This document shows, one piece after another, positions 8,424-21,372 of a stretch of DNA of 64,000 bases (position 1 is the first letter of the stretch; every line of letters begins with the position of its first letter). The notes under the pieces are model-generated. The model was not told the origin of the DNA and searched no databases. It saw only the letters and a list, made by a program, of their open reading frames with translations. The DNA lies in the NCBI GenBank assembly GCA_963772065.1, contig CAVYVZ010000009.1, positions 186,001 through 250,000 on the forward strand. The letters are read 5' to 3'. This DNA is from CAVYVZ01 sp963772065. Lineage in GTDB: Bacteria; Acidobacteriota; Vicinamibacteria; Vicinamibacterales; UBA2999. The position numbers were made by a program, and so were the translations under genes.

Positions 8424-9919
8424 TGTTCGATAAGTTCAAAGACGAGTGCGGAGTGTTCGGGATCTACGGACATCCCGAAGCCTCCAACCTGACCTATCTC
8501 GGGCTCTATGCTCTCCAGCATCGGGGGCAGGAGAGCGCCGGCATCGCTGCGTCGGACGGCGTGCGCATCCGGCATTCGAAGGCAATGGGGCACGTCAACG
8601 AGGCGTTCGACGAGGAGGCGCTGGCGAAGCTCCCGGGGACGCAGGCGATTGGACACGTGCGCTACTCGACGGCGGGGGACAGCAAGCTCTTGAATGCGCA
8701 GCCCATCGTGATCGACTGCATGCATGGGTCGCTCGCGCTCTGCCACAACGGCAACCTCGTGAACGCCAACGAGGTCAGGGACGCGCTGGTGAGCCAGGGC
8801 GCCATCTTCCAGACGACCACCGACAGCGAGGTCGTCGTCCATCTGTACGCGCGTTCGCGCGAGGAGTCGGTCGAGCAGGCCGTCGTGGACGCCGTGTCGC
8901 AGGTGCGGGGCGCGTTCTCGTTCGTGATGATGACGAAGGACCGCGTGCTCGGCGTGCGGGATCCACATGGTTTCCGCCCGCTCGCGATCGGCCGTCTCGG
9001 CAACGCCCTGGTGATCTGCTCGGAAACGTGCGCGATGGATCTCATCGGCGCCACCTACGTCCGCGACGTGGAGCCGGGGGAGCTCGTGGTGCTGAGCGCG
9101 CAGGGCATCAAGTCGATCAAGCCGTTCGCGCCCGCGCCGCAATCCCAGTGCATCTTCGAGCACGTCTACTTCGCGCGGCCCGACAGCTACGTCTTCGGCG
9201 AGAGCGTCAACGAAAACCGCACCGAGTTCGGCCGCCGGCTCGCGCGCGAATCCCACGTCGACGCCGACGTCGTGGTGCCGGTCCCCGACTCGGGCGTCTG
9301 CGCCGCCATCGGATTCTCGGAGGCCTCCGGCATTCCGATGCGGATGGGGCTCATTCGCAACCATTACATTGGCCGCACGTTCATTCAGCCGCAGCAATCG
9401 ATCCGCCACTTCGGCGTGAAGGTGAAGCTGAATCCCGTTCGCAGCATTCTCGAGGGCAAGCGCGTCATCCTCGTCGACGACTCGATCGTTCGCGGGACGA
9501 CGAGCCGCAAGATCGTCAAGATGGTACGCAGCGCCGGTGCGAAGGAAGTGCACATGCGCATCAGCTGCCCGCCGACGATTTCGCCGTGCTTCTACGGCGT
9601 CGACACGCCGCGCCGCTCGGAGCTCATCGCGGCCACGCACACGCTCGAGGAGATCCGGAAGTACCTCAACGCGGACAGCATCGCGTATCTGAGCCTGGAG
9701 GGCATGACGGGTGCCGTCAACGGCGGACGCACGAAGTACTGCACGTCGTGCTACACAGGCGTGTATCCAGTTGCCTTCCCACGCGACGAGGCGGCCTACC
9801 TGCAGCTCGCGCTGAAACTGAACGAGGGCGCGCCACCAATCGAGGGGGAAGGGGAGCCTGAATCGCTCCAGCGTGTCGCGCACGTGCCGATCGCTGAGAA
9901 AGACCCCGTCGCCGGCTAA
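8423..9919 (+). CDS. purF: Amidophosphoribosyltransferase (glutamine PRPP amidotransferase), Fe-S type
   Basis: The 498-residue first enzyme of purine synthesis makes 5-phosphoribosylamine from PRPP and glutamine. The N-terminal nucleophile is C9 (D-E-C-G-V-F-G), preceded by a short propeptide that would be removed. The PRPP loop V-I-L-V-D-D-S-I-V-R-G-T-T is intact. Cysteines in S-Q-C-I-F-E-H, S-P-C-F-Y-G and K-Y-C-T-S-C-Y match the four [4Fe-4S] ligands of the Bacillus subtilis-type enzyme, so an oxygen-sensitive cluster is expected. The start overlaps the purL stop by one base. Confidence 0.95.
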   Translation: MFDKFKDECGVFGIYGHPEASNLTYLGLYALQHRGQESAGIAASDGVRIRHSKAMGHVNEAFDEEALAKLPGTQAIGHVRYSTAGDSKLLNAQPIVIDCMHGSLALCHNGNLVNANEVRDALVSQGAIFQTTTDSEVVVHLYARSREESVEQAVVDAVSQVRGAFSFVMMTKDRVLGVRDPHGFRPLAIGRLGNALVICSETCAMDLIGATYVRDVEPGELVVLSAQGIKSIKPFAPAPQSQCIFEHVYFARPDSYVFGESVNENRTEFGRRLARESHVDADVVVPVPDSGVCAAIGFSEASGIPMRMGLIRNHYIGRTFIQPQQSIRHFGVKVKLNPVRSILEGKRVILVDDSIVRGTTSRKIVKMVRSAGAKEVHMRISCPPTISPCFYGVDTPRRSELIAATHTLEEIRKYLNADSIAYLSLEGMTGAVNGGRTKYCTSCYTGVYPVAFPRDEAAYLQLALKLNEGAPPIEGEGEPESLQRVAHVPIAEKDPVAG

Positions 9920-10957
9920 ATGGACTACAGAGCTTCCGGCGTTGATATCGACGCCGGCAACGAAACCGTCCGCCGCATCCGCGGCCTCGCGCGCTCCACG
10001 TTCACGCCCGGCGTGCTCTCGGACATCGGTTCCTTCGGCGGCCTCTTCCGCTTCGAACAGGGCCGCTTTCGGGACCCGGTCCTCGTGTCGAGCGCCGACG
10101 GCGTCGGAACGAAGCTCAAGGTCGCCTTCATGGCCGGCCGTCACGACACCGTCGGCGTCGATCTCGTGAACCACTGCGTGAACGACATCCTCGTGCAGGG
10201 GGCCGAACCGCTGTTTTTCCTCGATTACCTCGCGACCGGCCGGCTCTCGCCATCCGTGGCGGAGGCGATTATCGGCGGCATGGCATCGGCCTGCCGCGAC
10301 AACGGCTGCGCGCTCCTTGGCGGTGAGACCGCCGAGATGCCGGGCTTCTACGCGGACGGCGAGTACGACCTCGCCGGCTTCATCATCGGCGTCGTGGAGA
10401 AAGAACGGATCGTCAGCGGCCGCGGCGTCGCGCCGGGCGACGCGCTGGTGGGCGTGCCCTCGTCGGGCCTTCACACGAACGGATACTCACTCGCCCGCCG
10501 GATTGCGTTCGACCACCTGAAGCTGCGGGTCGACAGCCACGTGCCGGAGCTGGGACGCTCCGTCGGCGAGGCCTTCCTCGAGCCGCACCGCTCGTATCTC
10601 TCGATGGTCCGACCGATGCTCGACTATGGCAGCATCAAGGCGATGGCGCACATCACGGGCGGCGGCATCACCGACAACCTGCCGCGCGTGCTTCCGCACG
10701 GCACGGCGGCGGTCGTGGATTGTTCGGCGTGGGAGGTGCCGCCGCTCTTCCAGTGGCTGCGGCGGGCCGGCGACGTTCCAGCCGACGACATGATGCGGAC
10801 CTTCAACGTGGGCATCGGATTGATCCTTGTCGTCGCCCGCGAGCGGGCGGAGCAGACCGTAGAGGAGCTGGCGGCGCGCGGTGGGCGCGACGCGCGTGTC
10901 ATCGGCGAGGTCGTCGCCGGCGATTCGCCCTCGGTGGTCTACGCGCACCTGTCGTGA
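9920..10957 (+). CDS. purM: Phosphoribosylformylglycinamidine cyclo-ligase (AIR synthetase)
   Basis: The 345-residue enzyme closes FGAM to AIR with ATP. The ATP-binding G-V-G-T-K-L-K-V-A motif, the metal-binding N-D-I-L-V-Q-G-A-E-P and the G-G-E-T-A-E-M-P-G stretch are in place, and the C-terminal half carries H-I-T-G-G-G-I-T-D-N. It begins immediately after the purF stop with no spacer. Normal family length. Confidence 0.96.
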   Translation: MDYRASGVDIDAGNETVRRIRGLARSTFTPGVLSDIGSFGGLFRFEQGRFRDPVLVSSADGVGTKLKVAFMAGRHDTVGVDLVNHCVNDILVQGAEPLFFLDYLATGRLSPSVAEAIIGGMASACRDNGCALLGGETAEMPGFYADGEYDLAGFIIGVVEKERIVSGRGVAPGDALVGVPSSGLHTNGYSLARRIAFDHLKLRVDSHVPELGRSVGEAFLEPHRSYLSMVRPMLDYGSIKAMAHITGGGITDNLPRVLPHGTAAVVDCSAWEVPPLFQWLRRAGDVPADDMMRTFNVGIGLILVVARERAEQTVEELAARGGRDARVIGEVVAGDSPSVVYAHLS

Positions 10958-11577
10958 ACCGCCGGCTCGGCGTTCTCATTTCCGGGCGAGGCAGCAACCT
11001 CCAGGCGATCGTCGATGCCATTCGAGAACGTCGCCTCGATGCCGAGATCGCGGTCGTGATCTCGAATCGCGCTCAAGCGGCCGGCCTCGACCGGGCGCGC
11101 GAGGCGGGCATCGAAACGCTCTACATCAGCCACCGTGCCTTCCCCGTGCGCGACGACTTCGATCGGGCGCTCGTCGACGCGCTGCGCGCGCGTGACGTCG
11201 GCCTCGTGTGCCTGGCTGGATTCATGCGCCTCGTCGGCAGCCCGATGCTCGAAGCCTTTCCCAACGCCGTCCTCAACATCCATCCGTCTCTCCTCCCCGC
11301 CTTTCCCGGCGTCGAGGCGCAGCGTCAGGCTCTCGAATACGGCGCGAAGGTCACCGGCGTGACGGTCCACCTCGTCACCCCGGAGCTCGATGGCGGCCCG
11401 ATCATCCTGCAGCGCAGCGTGCCGGTGCTGGACCACGACACCGTGGATTCATTGTCGGCGCGCATCCTGGTCGAGGAACACCACGCGTACCCCGCGGCCA
11501 TCAAAGCCGTCCTCGACGGCACCTGGCGACTCGACGGTCGCAGGTTCTTCGGCACTCCGTTGGGGATTGGGAATTGA
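10954..11577 (+). CDS. purN: Phosphoribosylglycinamide formyltransferase PurN
   Basis: The 207-residue enzyme transfers a formyl group from 10-formyl-tetrahydrofolate to GAR. G-R-G-S-N-L-Q-A-I binds the phosphate. The catalytic asparagine and histidine are in N-I-H-P-S-L-L-P-A-F-P-G, and the aspartate in T-P-E-L-D-G-G-P-I. It starts with GTG at 10954, overlapping the purM TGA. It is the last gene of the operon; only about 20 bases separate it from a convergent gene and I see no clear terminator there. Confidence 0.95.
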   Translation: MNRRLGVLISGRGSNLQAIVDAIRERRLDAEIAVVISNRAQAAGLDRAREAGIETLYISHRAFPVRDDFDRALVDALRARDVGLVCLAGFMRLVGSPMLEAFPNAVLNIHPSLLPAFPGVEAQRQALEYGAKVTGVTVHLVTPELDGGPIILQRSVPVLDHDTVDSLSARILVEEHHAYPAAIKAVLDGTWRLDGRRFFGTPLGIGN

Positions 11578-11597
11578 CTAGATGTCCGAGTGTCGCC

Positions 11598-12398
11598 TCA
11601 GGGTGAGGATGGCAACCTCGGGGGGACAGTTGAGTCGGATGGTACGTAGACCGTGCCCATTCCGCGGCTGACGAAAATGCGGGTGTTGTCGCGCTGGCCG
11701 ATCCCTTCGAGAATCGGGAAGCGGCGCCGGGCGATGGCGCCGACGCCGGGGACGACGACCTGGCCTCCGTGCGTGTGGCCGGAGAGCACGGCGGGTACTC
11801 CAAGGGCCGCGGCTTCGACGAGCCGCCGCGGGTCATGGGCCAACAGGATCGTCGTGTCGCGAGTCTGCCTCAGCACCCGGGCGATGTCCTGCGCGCGCCG
11901 CGTCCAGAACCGGATGCCGGCAATCTCGAGGCCTTCGCCGCGGATCGCGACCCGCGTCCGCTGATCCCGGAGGACGACGAACCGCTTCGCGGCCAATGCA
12001 GCCGACATCTCGCGGTCGTCGTCGTGGTTTCCGAGAATCGCGAAGACGCCGTGCGGCGCGGTGAGCGGGGCCAGCAGCTCCGTCACCGGTCCGACGTAGC
12101 CTCGTTCCCCCCAGGTCACGTAGTCGCCGCCGAGGACGATCAAGTCCGGCGCGGCGGCGAGCACGAGTCGCACCGCCGCGGCCACGTCGTCGGCAGGCAC
12201 CATCGTGCTGTGGTGGATGTCGGTGATGAGGCCGATGCGGACGCCATCGAGCGCGGGCGGCAGGCCCGAGACGGGGAGCGACGCTTCCGTGACGCCGATC
12301 CGGTGTCGCTCGTAGCCGACCCCGTAGATCCCTGCGCCGGTGATCGCGCCCACAGCCGATGCGAGTACGCCCTTGAGTGCCGCGCGCCGCGTGAGCAC
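11598..12398 (-). CDS. Metallophosphoesterase, YkuE/PP2A-like, exported
   Basis: A 266-residue protein from a GTG start. The N-terminus T-R-R-A-A-L-K-G followed by a small hydrophobic stretch resembles a twin-arginine signal. The calcineurin-like phosphoesterase motifs are complete: D-I-H-H (residues near 59-62), G-G-D-Y, G-N-H-D-D, and S-G-H-T-H-G-G near the C-terminus. These coordinate the two metal ions. Relatives such as YkuE act at the cell surface, some on phospholipid headgroups, but the substrate is not readable here. Convergent with purN and divergent from tyrS. Confidence 0.88.
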   Translation of the reverse strand: MLTRRAALKGVLASAVGAITGAGIYGVGYERHRIGVTEASLPVSGLPPALDGVRIGLITDIHHSTMVPADDVAAAVRLVLAAAPDLIVLGGDYVTWGERGYVGPVTELLAPLTAPHGVFAILGNHDDDREMSAALAAKRFVVLRDQRTRVAIRGEGLEIAGIRFWTRRAQDIARVLRQTRDTTILLAHDPRRLVEAAALGVPAVLSGHTHGGQVVVPGVGAIARRRFPILEGIGQRDNTRIFVSRGMGTVYVPSDSTVPPRLPSSP

Positions 12399-12404
12399 GT
12401 TCGG

Positions 12405-12410
12405 TATAGT
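12405..12410 (+). promoter_or_regulatory. Possible -10 (TATAGT) for tyrS, near-leaderless
   Basis: TATAGT ends eight bases before the tyrS ATG at 12418, and no Shine-Dalgarno sequence lies between. If this is the -10, the transcript begins at or within a base or two of the start codon. No -35 at proper spacing is evident. Confidence 0.3.
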
Positions 12411-12417
12411 AACGGCG

Positions 12418-13697
12418 ATGGACCTGTACAGCGAACTGGAGTGGCGCGGCCTCGTCTACGGCGCCACCGAGGGCGCGCGCGACGTGCTCGCGCGCGAGAA
12501 GGTCACCGGCTACATCGGCTTCGACCCGACCGCTCCAAGCCTGCACGTCGGTTCGCTGCTCGTGATCATGGCGCTCGCGCACATGCAGCGCCACGGTCAT
12601 TGCCCGATCGCTCTCGTGGGAGGCGGCACGGGCCTCATCGGCGACCCGAGCGGAAAGACCGTCGAGCGGCAGCTGCTCACCGTGAGCAGGTCGAGGCCAA
12701 CGTCGAAGGCATCCGCGGACAGTTCGCGCGGTTTCTCGATTTCGAGAGCACCGCGGCGCCGGCGCGTCTCCTCAACAACGCGGAGTGGCTGACGAAGCTC
12801 GGCGCCGTCGAGTTCATGCGGGACGTCGGCAAGTACTTCACCGTGAATGCCATGCTGGCGAAGGACTCGGTGAAGCGGCGCATCGAGAGCGAGGAGGGAA
12901 TCACATATACCGAGTTCAGTTATTCATTGCTTCAGGCGTACGACTACCTGGTCCTCTACGATCGCTTCTCGTGCACGCTGCAGATGGGGGGCAGCGATCA
13001 GTGGGGGAACATTACCGCCGGCATGGATCTCGTCCGGCGCCTGCGCGGCGCGAAGGCACACGGCCTGGTGCTGCCGCTCATCACCACGGCGTCGGGCACG
13101 AAATTCGGCAAGACCGAAGCGGGAACCGTGTGGCTCGATCCGAAGCTGACCACGCCGTACCAGTTCTACCAGTTCTGGCTGAACGCCGACGACCGCGATG
13201 CGGTGAAGTACCTCAACTTCTTCACGTTTCTCGGCGCGGATCGGATCGCGGAGATCACCGCCGCCAGCGAGCGCGAGCCCGAGAAGCGGCACGCGCAGCG
13301 CGAGGTGGCGCGCGAGGTCACGCGCCTGGTGCATGGTGCAGAAGCCGTTCGCGACGCCGAGGCCGCGTCTGAGAAGTTGTTCGGCGGCGACGTGAATCGG
13401 ATGTCGGCTCGAGAACTGCTGCAGGCCTTCGCCAATGTACCTTCGTCCGAGATCCAGCTTCACGACGGCAGCATCCCCGTCGTCGAGCTCCTGTCGTCGA
13501 CCGGTGTCACGAGCTCGAAGGGTGAGGCCACGCGCTTGATCCGCGGCGGCGGCATCTATATCAACGAGCGGCGCATCACGGACGAAAAGGAGCGCGTCCG
13601 CACGGATCAGGCGATTGACGGCCAGCTTTTCGTCGTGCGGAAGGGGAAGCGCGAGAATTTTCTCATCCGTATCTCGCCGGTTGACCGCACAGGTTGA
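12418..13697 (+). CDS. tyrS: Tyrosyl-tRNA synthetase (apparent one-base frameshift)
   Basis: A class-I aminoacyl-tRNA synthetase that charges tRNA-Tyr. The HIGH-equivalent is in S-L-H-V-G-S, the KMSKS-equivalent is K-F-G-K-T, and a C-terminal S4-like RNA-binding domain carries S-S-K-G-E-A-T-R-L-I. The frame from the ATG breaks after Q-L-L-T near base 12683 and continues one frame back with E-Q-V-E-A-N-V-E-G-I, which is exactly the expected continuation. A single missing base in ACC-GTGAG restores a normal ~425-residue protein. Because the gene is essential, an assembly or sequencing indel is far more likely than a pseudogene. Confidence 0.9.
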
Positions 13698-13772
13698 CAA
13701 GGTCGGAATTGGCCCGCAGGACCCGCAGTCCCGTCCGCAAGCGTGCGCCGATGTGTGCAGTTGCGGCTAAGG

Positions 13773-13801
13773 TTGACACGGCTACGGCTGAAACGTAGTA
13801 T
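13773..13801 (+). promoter_or_regulatory. rrn operon promoter (TTGACA-17-TAGTAT)
   Basis: A perfect -35 TTGACA at 13773-13778, a 17-base spacer, and TAGTAT at 13796-13801. It lies about 460 bases upstream of 16S and is the strongest sigma-70-type promoter in the window, as expected for an rRNA operon. Confidence 0.75.
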
Positions 13802-14033
13802 TGGAAGGTTCGCCTGACGGGCACCCAGCCCGCAGGGCACCAGAGGTCGGCACAGTAAGGCTGAAGCGCCGAGCTCGGGTGAAGGTGAACACCTCAGCTA
13901 GAGCGCCTGAATCCTGGATGTCGGAGACGACAAAAGGGTTGACGGCATCGGCGAGCGGTAGTAACCTTGAAAGGTTCCCCCAAAGACGGACGGCATCGGG
14001 AACGATGTCGGCTGCCCGCGGGGAACGGGTTCG

Positions 14034-14042
14034 GTTCTTTGA
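14034..14042 (+). promoter_or_regulatory. boxA-like antitermination element
   Basis: GTTCTTTGA in the rrn leader resembles the NusB/NusE-binding boxA. The same nine bases recur before the tRNAs (15932-15940) and before 5S (19581-19589), always just outside a mature rRNA, which supports a shared role in rrn transcription. Confidence 0.55.
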
Positions 14043-14060
14043 AAACTAGATAGAGCGTGT
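14042..14060 (+). repeat. 16S processing stem, 5' arm
   Basis: AAAACTAGATAG-a-GCGTGT pairs with ACACGC-CTATCTAGTTTT at 15893-15910, leaving one bulged base. The two arms flank the 16S gene and form the expected RNase III precursor stem. Confidence 0.8.
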
Positions 14061-14265
14061 AGCAAATTATCTGGCAAAACGCCTTAGCGGGCGTTTCGCT
14101 GGAAGCCCGTCGAGTGTCAGCGGATGGCTCACACCCATCCACCAACTCGTACGAAAACAACGCAAGAGCCAAGTCAACAGGCGCTCGCGTTAATAAGTTG
14201 CATTCCTCCGGCGCGTCTGGCCTTCTGACAAAGAGAGCTGGTGCGTGCGAAGGAATCAGCGCATT

Positions 14266-15821
<1,556 letters not shown>

Positions 15822-15892
15822 GAGCACGGCCGAAGGCTGCAAAGCCCGACGCCAACCTCAGAGATCGATTTGGCCTTCGACGGACAATTGCG

Positions 15893-15910
15893 ACACGCCT
15901 ATCTAGTTTT
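15893..15910 (+). repeat. 16S processing stem, 3' arm
   Basis: Complement of 14042-14060 (18 pairs with one bulge on the 5' arm). Its position just downstream of 16S marks the precursor cleavage region. Confidence 0.8.
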
Positions 15911-15931
15911 GAGAGAATCGGACCGATACCG

Positions 15932-15940
15932 GTTCTTTGA
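15932..15940 (+). promoter_or_regulatory. boxA-like element in 16S-23S spacer
   Basis: GTTCTTTGA, identical to the leader copy, lies in the spacer about 50 bases before tRNA-Ile. Spacer boxA elements re-load the antitermination complex before 23S. Confidence 0.5.
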
Positions 15941-15989
15941 CAGTTCGTGGAGAATGCTGGAAGATACGGGGCTCAGTAGAGACTGACGA

Positions 15990-16066
<77 letters not shown>

Positions 16067-16194
16067 TCTTCCGAAGGAGTTTATTGATTGAGTAGTGCTT
16101 AGTGCACGGTGAAGAAAAAGAAGGACAGTTCGAGACGGAACCTTCCTCATCGACCCACCGCGCACGCAAATACGCACCGCACAATTGAAGATTC

Positions 16195-16270
16195 GGGGAA
16201 TTAGCTCAGCTGGGAGAGCGCCTGGTTTGCAACCAGGAGGTCACCGGTTCGAGCCCGGTATTCTCCACCA
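16195..16270 (+). tRNA. tRNA-Ala (anticodon TGC)
   Basis: A 76-base cloverleaf with encoded CCA. The acceptor GGGGAAT pairs with ATTCTCC with one G-T pair; the anticodon loop TTTGCAA has TGC at 16228-16230; the T-loop is TTCGAGC. Second spacer tRNA, about 220 bases before 23S. Confidence 0.97.
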
Positions 16271-16321
16271 CGATTTCGTGGCTTGAGCCTTGAAACGTAA
16301 GCCTCAAGCCCTGCTATTTGA

Positions 16322-16350
16322 CAACTGAATATCCTGCAAACGGTAGTTCT
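16322..16350 (+). repeat. 23S processing stem, 5' arm
   Basis: A 29-base segment whose exact reverse complement lies at 19549-19577. The arms flank 23S and form a perfect 29-bp RNase III-type stem. Confidence 0.85.
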
Positions 16351-16489
16351 TTTCTGAAATCACACGCAGTGATTGAAGGGAACGAGCTGGCATAGAACGG
16401 CTGCAGACTCAGGGCTCATGGCTCAAGGCATTGCCTTACGCCGTAAGCCTCAAGTCCTAAGCCAGTTGATGCGAGCTCGAGACACTTGT

Positions 16490-19483
<2,994 letters not shown>

Positions 19484-19548
19484 ATTTCTCTTCCTTCGCA
19501 CCGCGTGGGCGTCAGCCCGCGCGTTACAAAGCGCTGTGAGGAAGGACG

Positions 19549-19577
19549 AGAACTACCGTTTGCAGGATATTCAGTTG
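19549..19577 (+). repeat. 23S processing stem, 3' arm
   Basis: Exact reverse complement of 16322-16350. It directly precedes the third boxA-like element and the 5S gene. Confidence 0.85.
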
Positions 19578-19580
19578 CTT

Positions 19581-19589
19581 GTTCTTTGA
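19581..19589 (+). promoter_or_regulatory. boxA-like element before 5S
   Basis: The third GTTCTTTGA copy of the operon, between the 23S processing stem and 5S. Confidence 0.45.
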
Positions 19590-19670
19590 CATCGTTCGGG
19601 ACGATCGTGCTGTGCGACGCGGCGCGGCTGCTAGCTGCGCTCCGCACAGCCGGACCCCGAACAACCAGTT

Positions 19671-19788
<118 letters not shown>

Positions 19789-19800
19789 TTATTTTTTCGA

Positions 19801-19834
19801 GGCCCGCTGTGAGTCATTCACAGCGGGCCTTTTT
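19801..19834 (+). terminator. rrn intrinsic terminator
   Basis: GGCCCGCTGTGA and TCACAGCGGGCC form a 12-bp stem around a five-base loop, followed by a run of five T. It lies 12 bases after 5S. The strongest intrinsic terminator in the window. Confidence 0.95.
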
Positions 19835-19887
19835 GTCGTACCCGCTCCCTGTCAGCGAGATGACGGGCGCATAGTAAATTGAGAGCG

Positions 19888-21370
19888 ATGAGCCCGAACG
19901 CGAACAGCGTCGCCGCGCTCGAGGCGTCGGCGCGCGCGCAGGCGCTCGGTGACCGGATTGGCCCCGCATGCTTCCGCCTGGGCGTGACGGCGCTGTGGGC
20001 GTACGCCTGCTCGCTGTTCCCATTCGGCAGGATGTTCGGCGGCCGCGCCACCCTGGGTGCGCTCGCGATCTTCATCGCGGGCTGTGTGTTCATCCTGATC
20101 GCGCCCCGCTCGCGCACCCTGCGGCGATGGCTCCCGACGACCAGACTGCTGGGGATCGGTATGGCGAGCCTGGCGCTCTCCCTCGTCCTTCTCGCGGCGG
20201 ATGTGCTGTTCACGGTCCGCGATAACTGGGCCCGCTCCAAATCGGAACGGCTCATCGCATCGGATGCGCGGGTGGCCGATAGCACCGTATGGCACGGCGA
20301 GCTGTATCCGCGGATGTACCGCCCCGCGGGCACGAGCTTCTTCTTGTACAAGCCCAACGTCCGGCTGACAGGTGAGACGTACGGCGAGCGCTACGTGCCT
20401 GCGATGCTCGCGTCTCCCACATTGAAGGAGTCGGTGCTCGAGCGCCGCCGGCTGTCGGTACTTCATCGGGCCCGATGGTCTGCGCGAGCTCGAACCGCTG
20501 GCCAGGAGCCGTATCTTCGCGCTCGGCGACTCATTCGCATTCGGCTTTGCCACAGACGAGGGCAGGATCTGGCCCGACCTTCTGGGCGCCTCGCTCGGCG
20601 AGCCCGTCTACAACCTCGGGGTCTCCGCCACAGGGCCGAAGCCTCAGCTCGACCTGCTGAAGTACATGTTGAAGACCCATGGTGACTCGATGCGTGTGGG
20701 TCACCTGCTCTGGATGATTTTCGAGGGCAACGATCTCGAGAACTCATACGGTGAAGGGGTCGAGTTCTCGCCGGCGGATCGTCGGGGGCTGTTCGCGGGA
20801 ACGGTCATCGAGCCGTTTCTCTCGCTGCCGGCGCGCGTCCGAAGCAGCAGCATGGTGGGCCGGCTGGCGCGTGGCGAACTGACGCTATCTGCGCGAGCCG
20901 CGCGGCACGGTCAATACCAGATCGACGGCGTCGATCTTCCGATTCCACTCTTTCGCTCGAAACAGTTCGGATATCGCCTGTTCGTTCCAGCCGACATGGA
21001 TGCGGCGACCCGGCCGCGGGAATACGTCCTGAATCATCCCCATCGACCGCTGCTCGATCGGACGTTCGGCGAGATGCGGGACCTCGGTCGGGCACGGGGC
21101 TTCAGGGTCACGGTGGTCGTCGCGCCGTCCGACGCCCGCGTCCACGGAGCGTCGTTCGAGGGATTTCCAACCCTTTCATCGGAGCCCCACTTCATCGACT
21201 ACGTCGTCAGGCTTTCGGAGAAGATGGGTTTCTCCGTCGTGAACCTGCTTCCGCTGCTTCAGCCGGTCGCGAAAAACGAACTGCTCTATTACCGTGACGA
21301 CCATCATTGGAACGAGCGCGGGAACGCGGTCGTGGCGGACGTCATCGCGAAGGAAATCGCGGCGCGGTAG
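19888..21370 (+). CDS. Membrane-anchored SGNH (AlgX/AlgJ-like) protein, apparent frameshift
   Basis: The first ~190 codons encode several hydrophobic segments (an N-terminal membrane domain). After a one-base frame change near 20440-20458 the frame continues Y-F-I-G-P-D-G-L-R-E-L-E and then F-A-L-G-D-S-F-A-F-G, the block-I serine motif (serine at about base 20531). A C-terminal R-D-D-H-H-W-N-E-R-G-N near 21297 supplies the Asp-His of the SGNH triad in the form seen in AlgJ/AlgX. Proteins of this kind accept acyl groups from MBOAT partners and move them to polysaccharides, or hydrolyse esters. The likely extra base makes the full product about 490 residues. It is the first gene after the rrn terminator. 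Confidence 0.72.
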
Positions 21371-21372
21371 TC

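Larger units (their letters stand above)
13802..14265 (+). other. rrn leader region
   Basis: The non-coding leader between the rrn promoter and the 16S 5' end. It holds the boxA-like element at 14034-14042 and the upstream half of the 16S processing stem at 14042-14060. The short frames it contains have no recognisable protein features. Nothing else is identified in it. Confidence 0.7.

Noticed and set aside
8306..10474. A 722-codon open frame antisense to purF and purM
   Set aside because: High-GC genomes give long antisense frames. purF and purM on the plus strand have complete catalytic motifs, and the antisense product is a low-complexity Arg/Ala/His-rich sequence without any domain.
11769..12417. 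The part of the tyrS second frame that stays open upstream to 11769
   Set aside because: It is the antisense shadow of the metallophosphoesterase; the true tyrS start is the ATG at 12418 in the other frame.
13694..13722. A second rrn promoter at the TTGACA at 13694
   Set aside because: At 17 bases downstream the sequence is CAGGAC, which is not a -10. The copy at 13773 has a proper TAGTAT.
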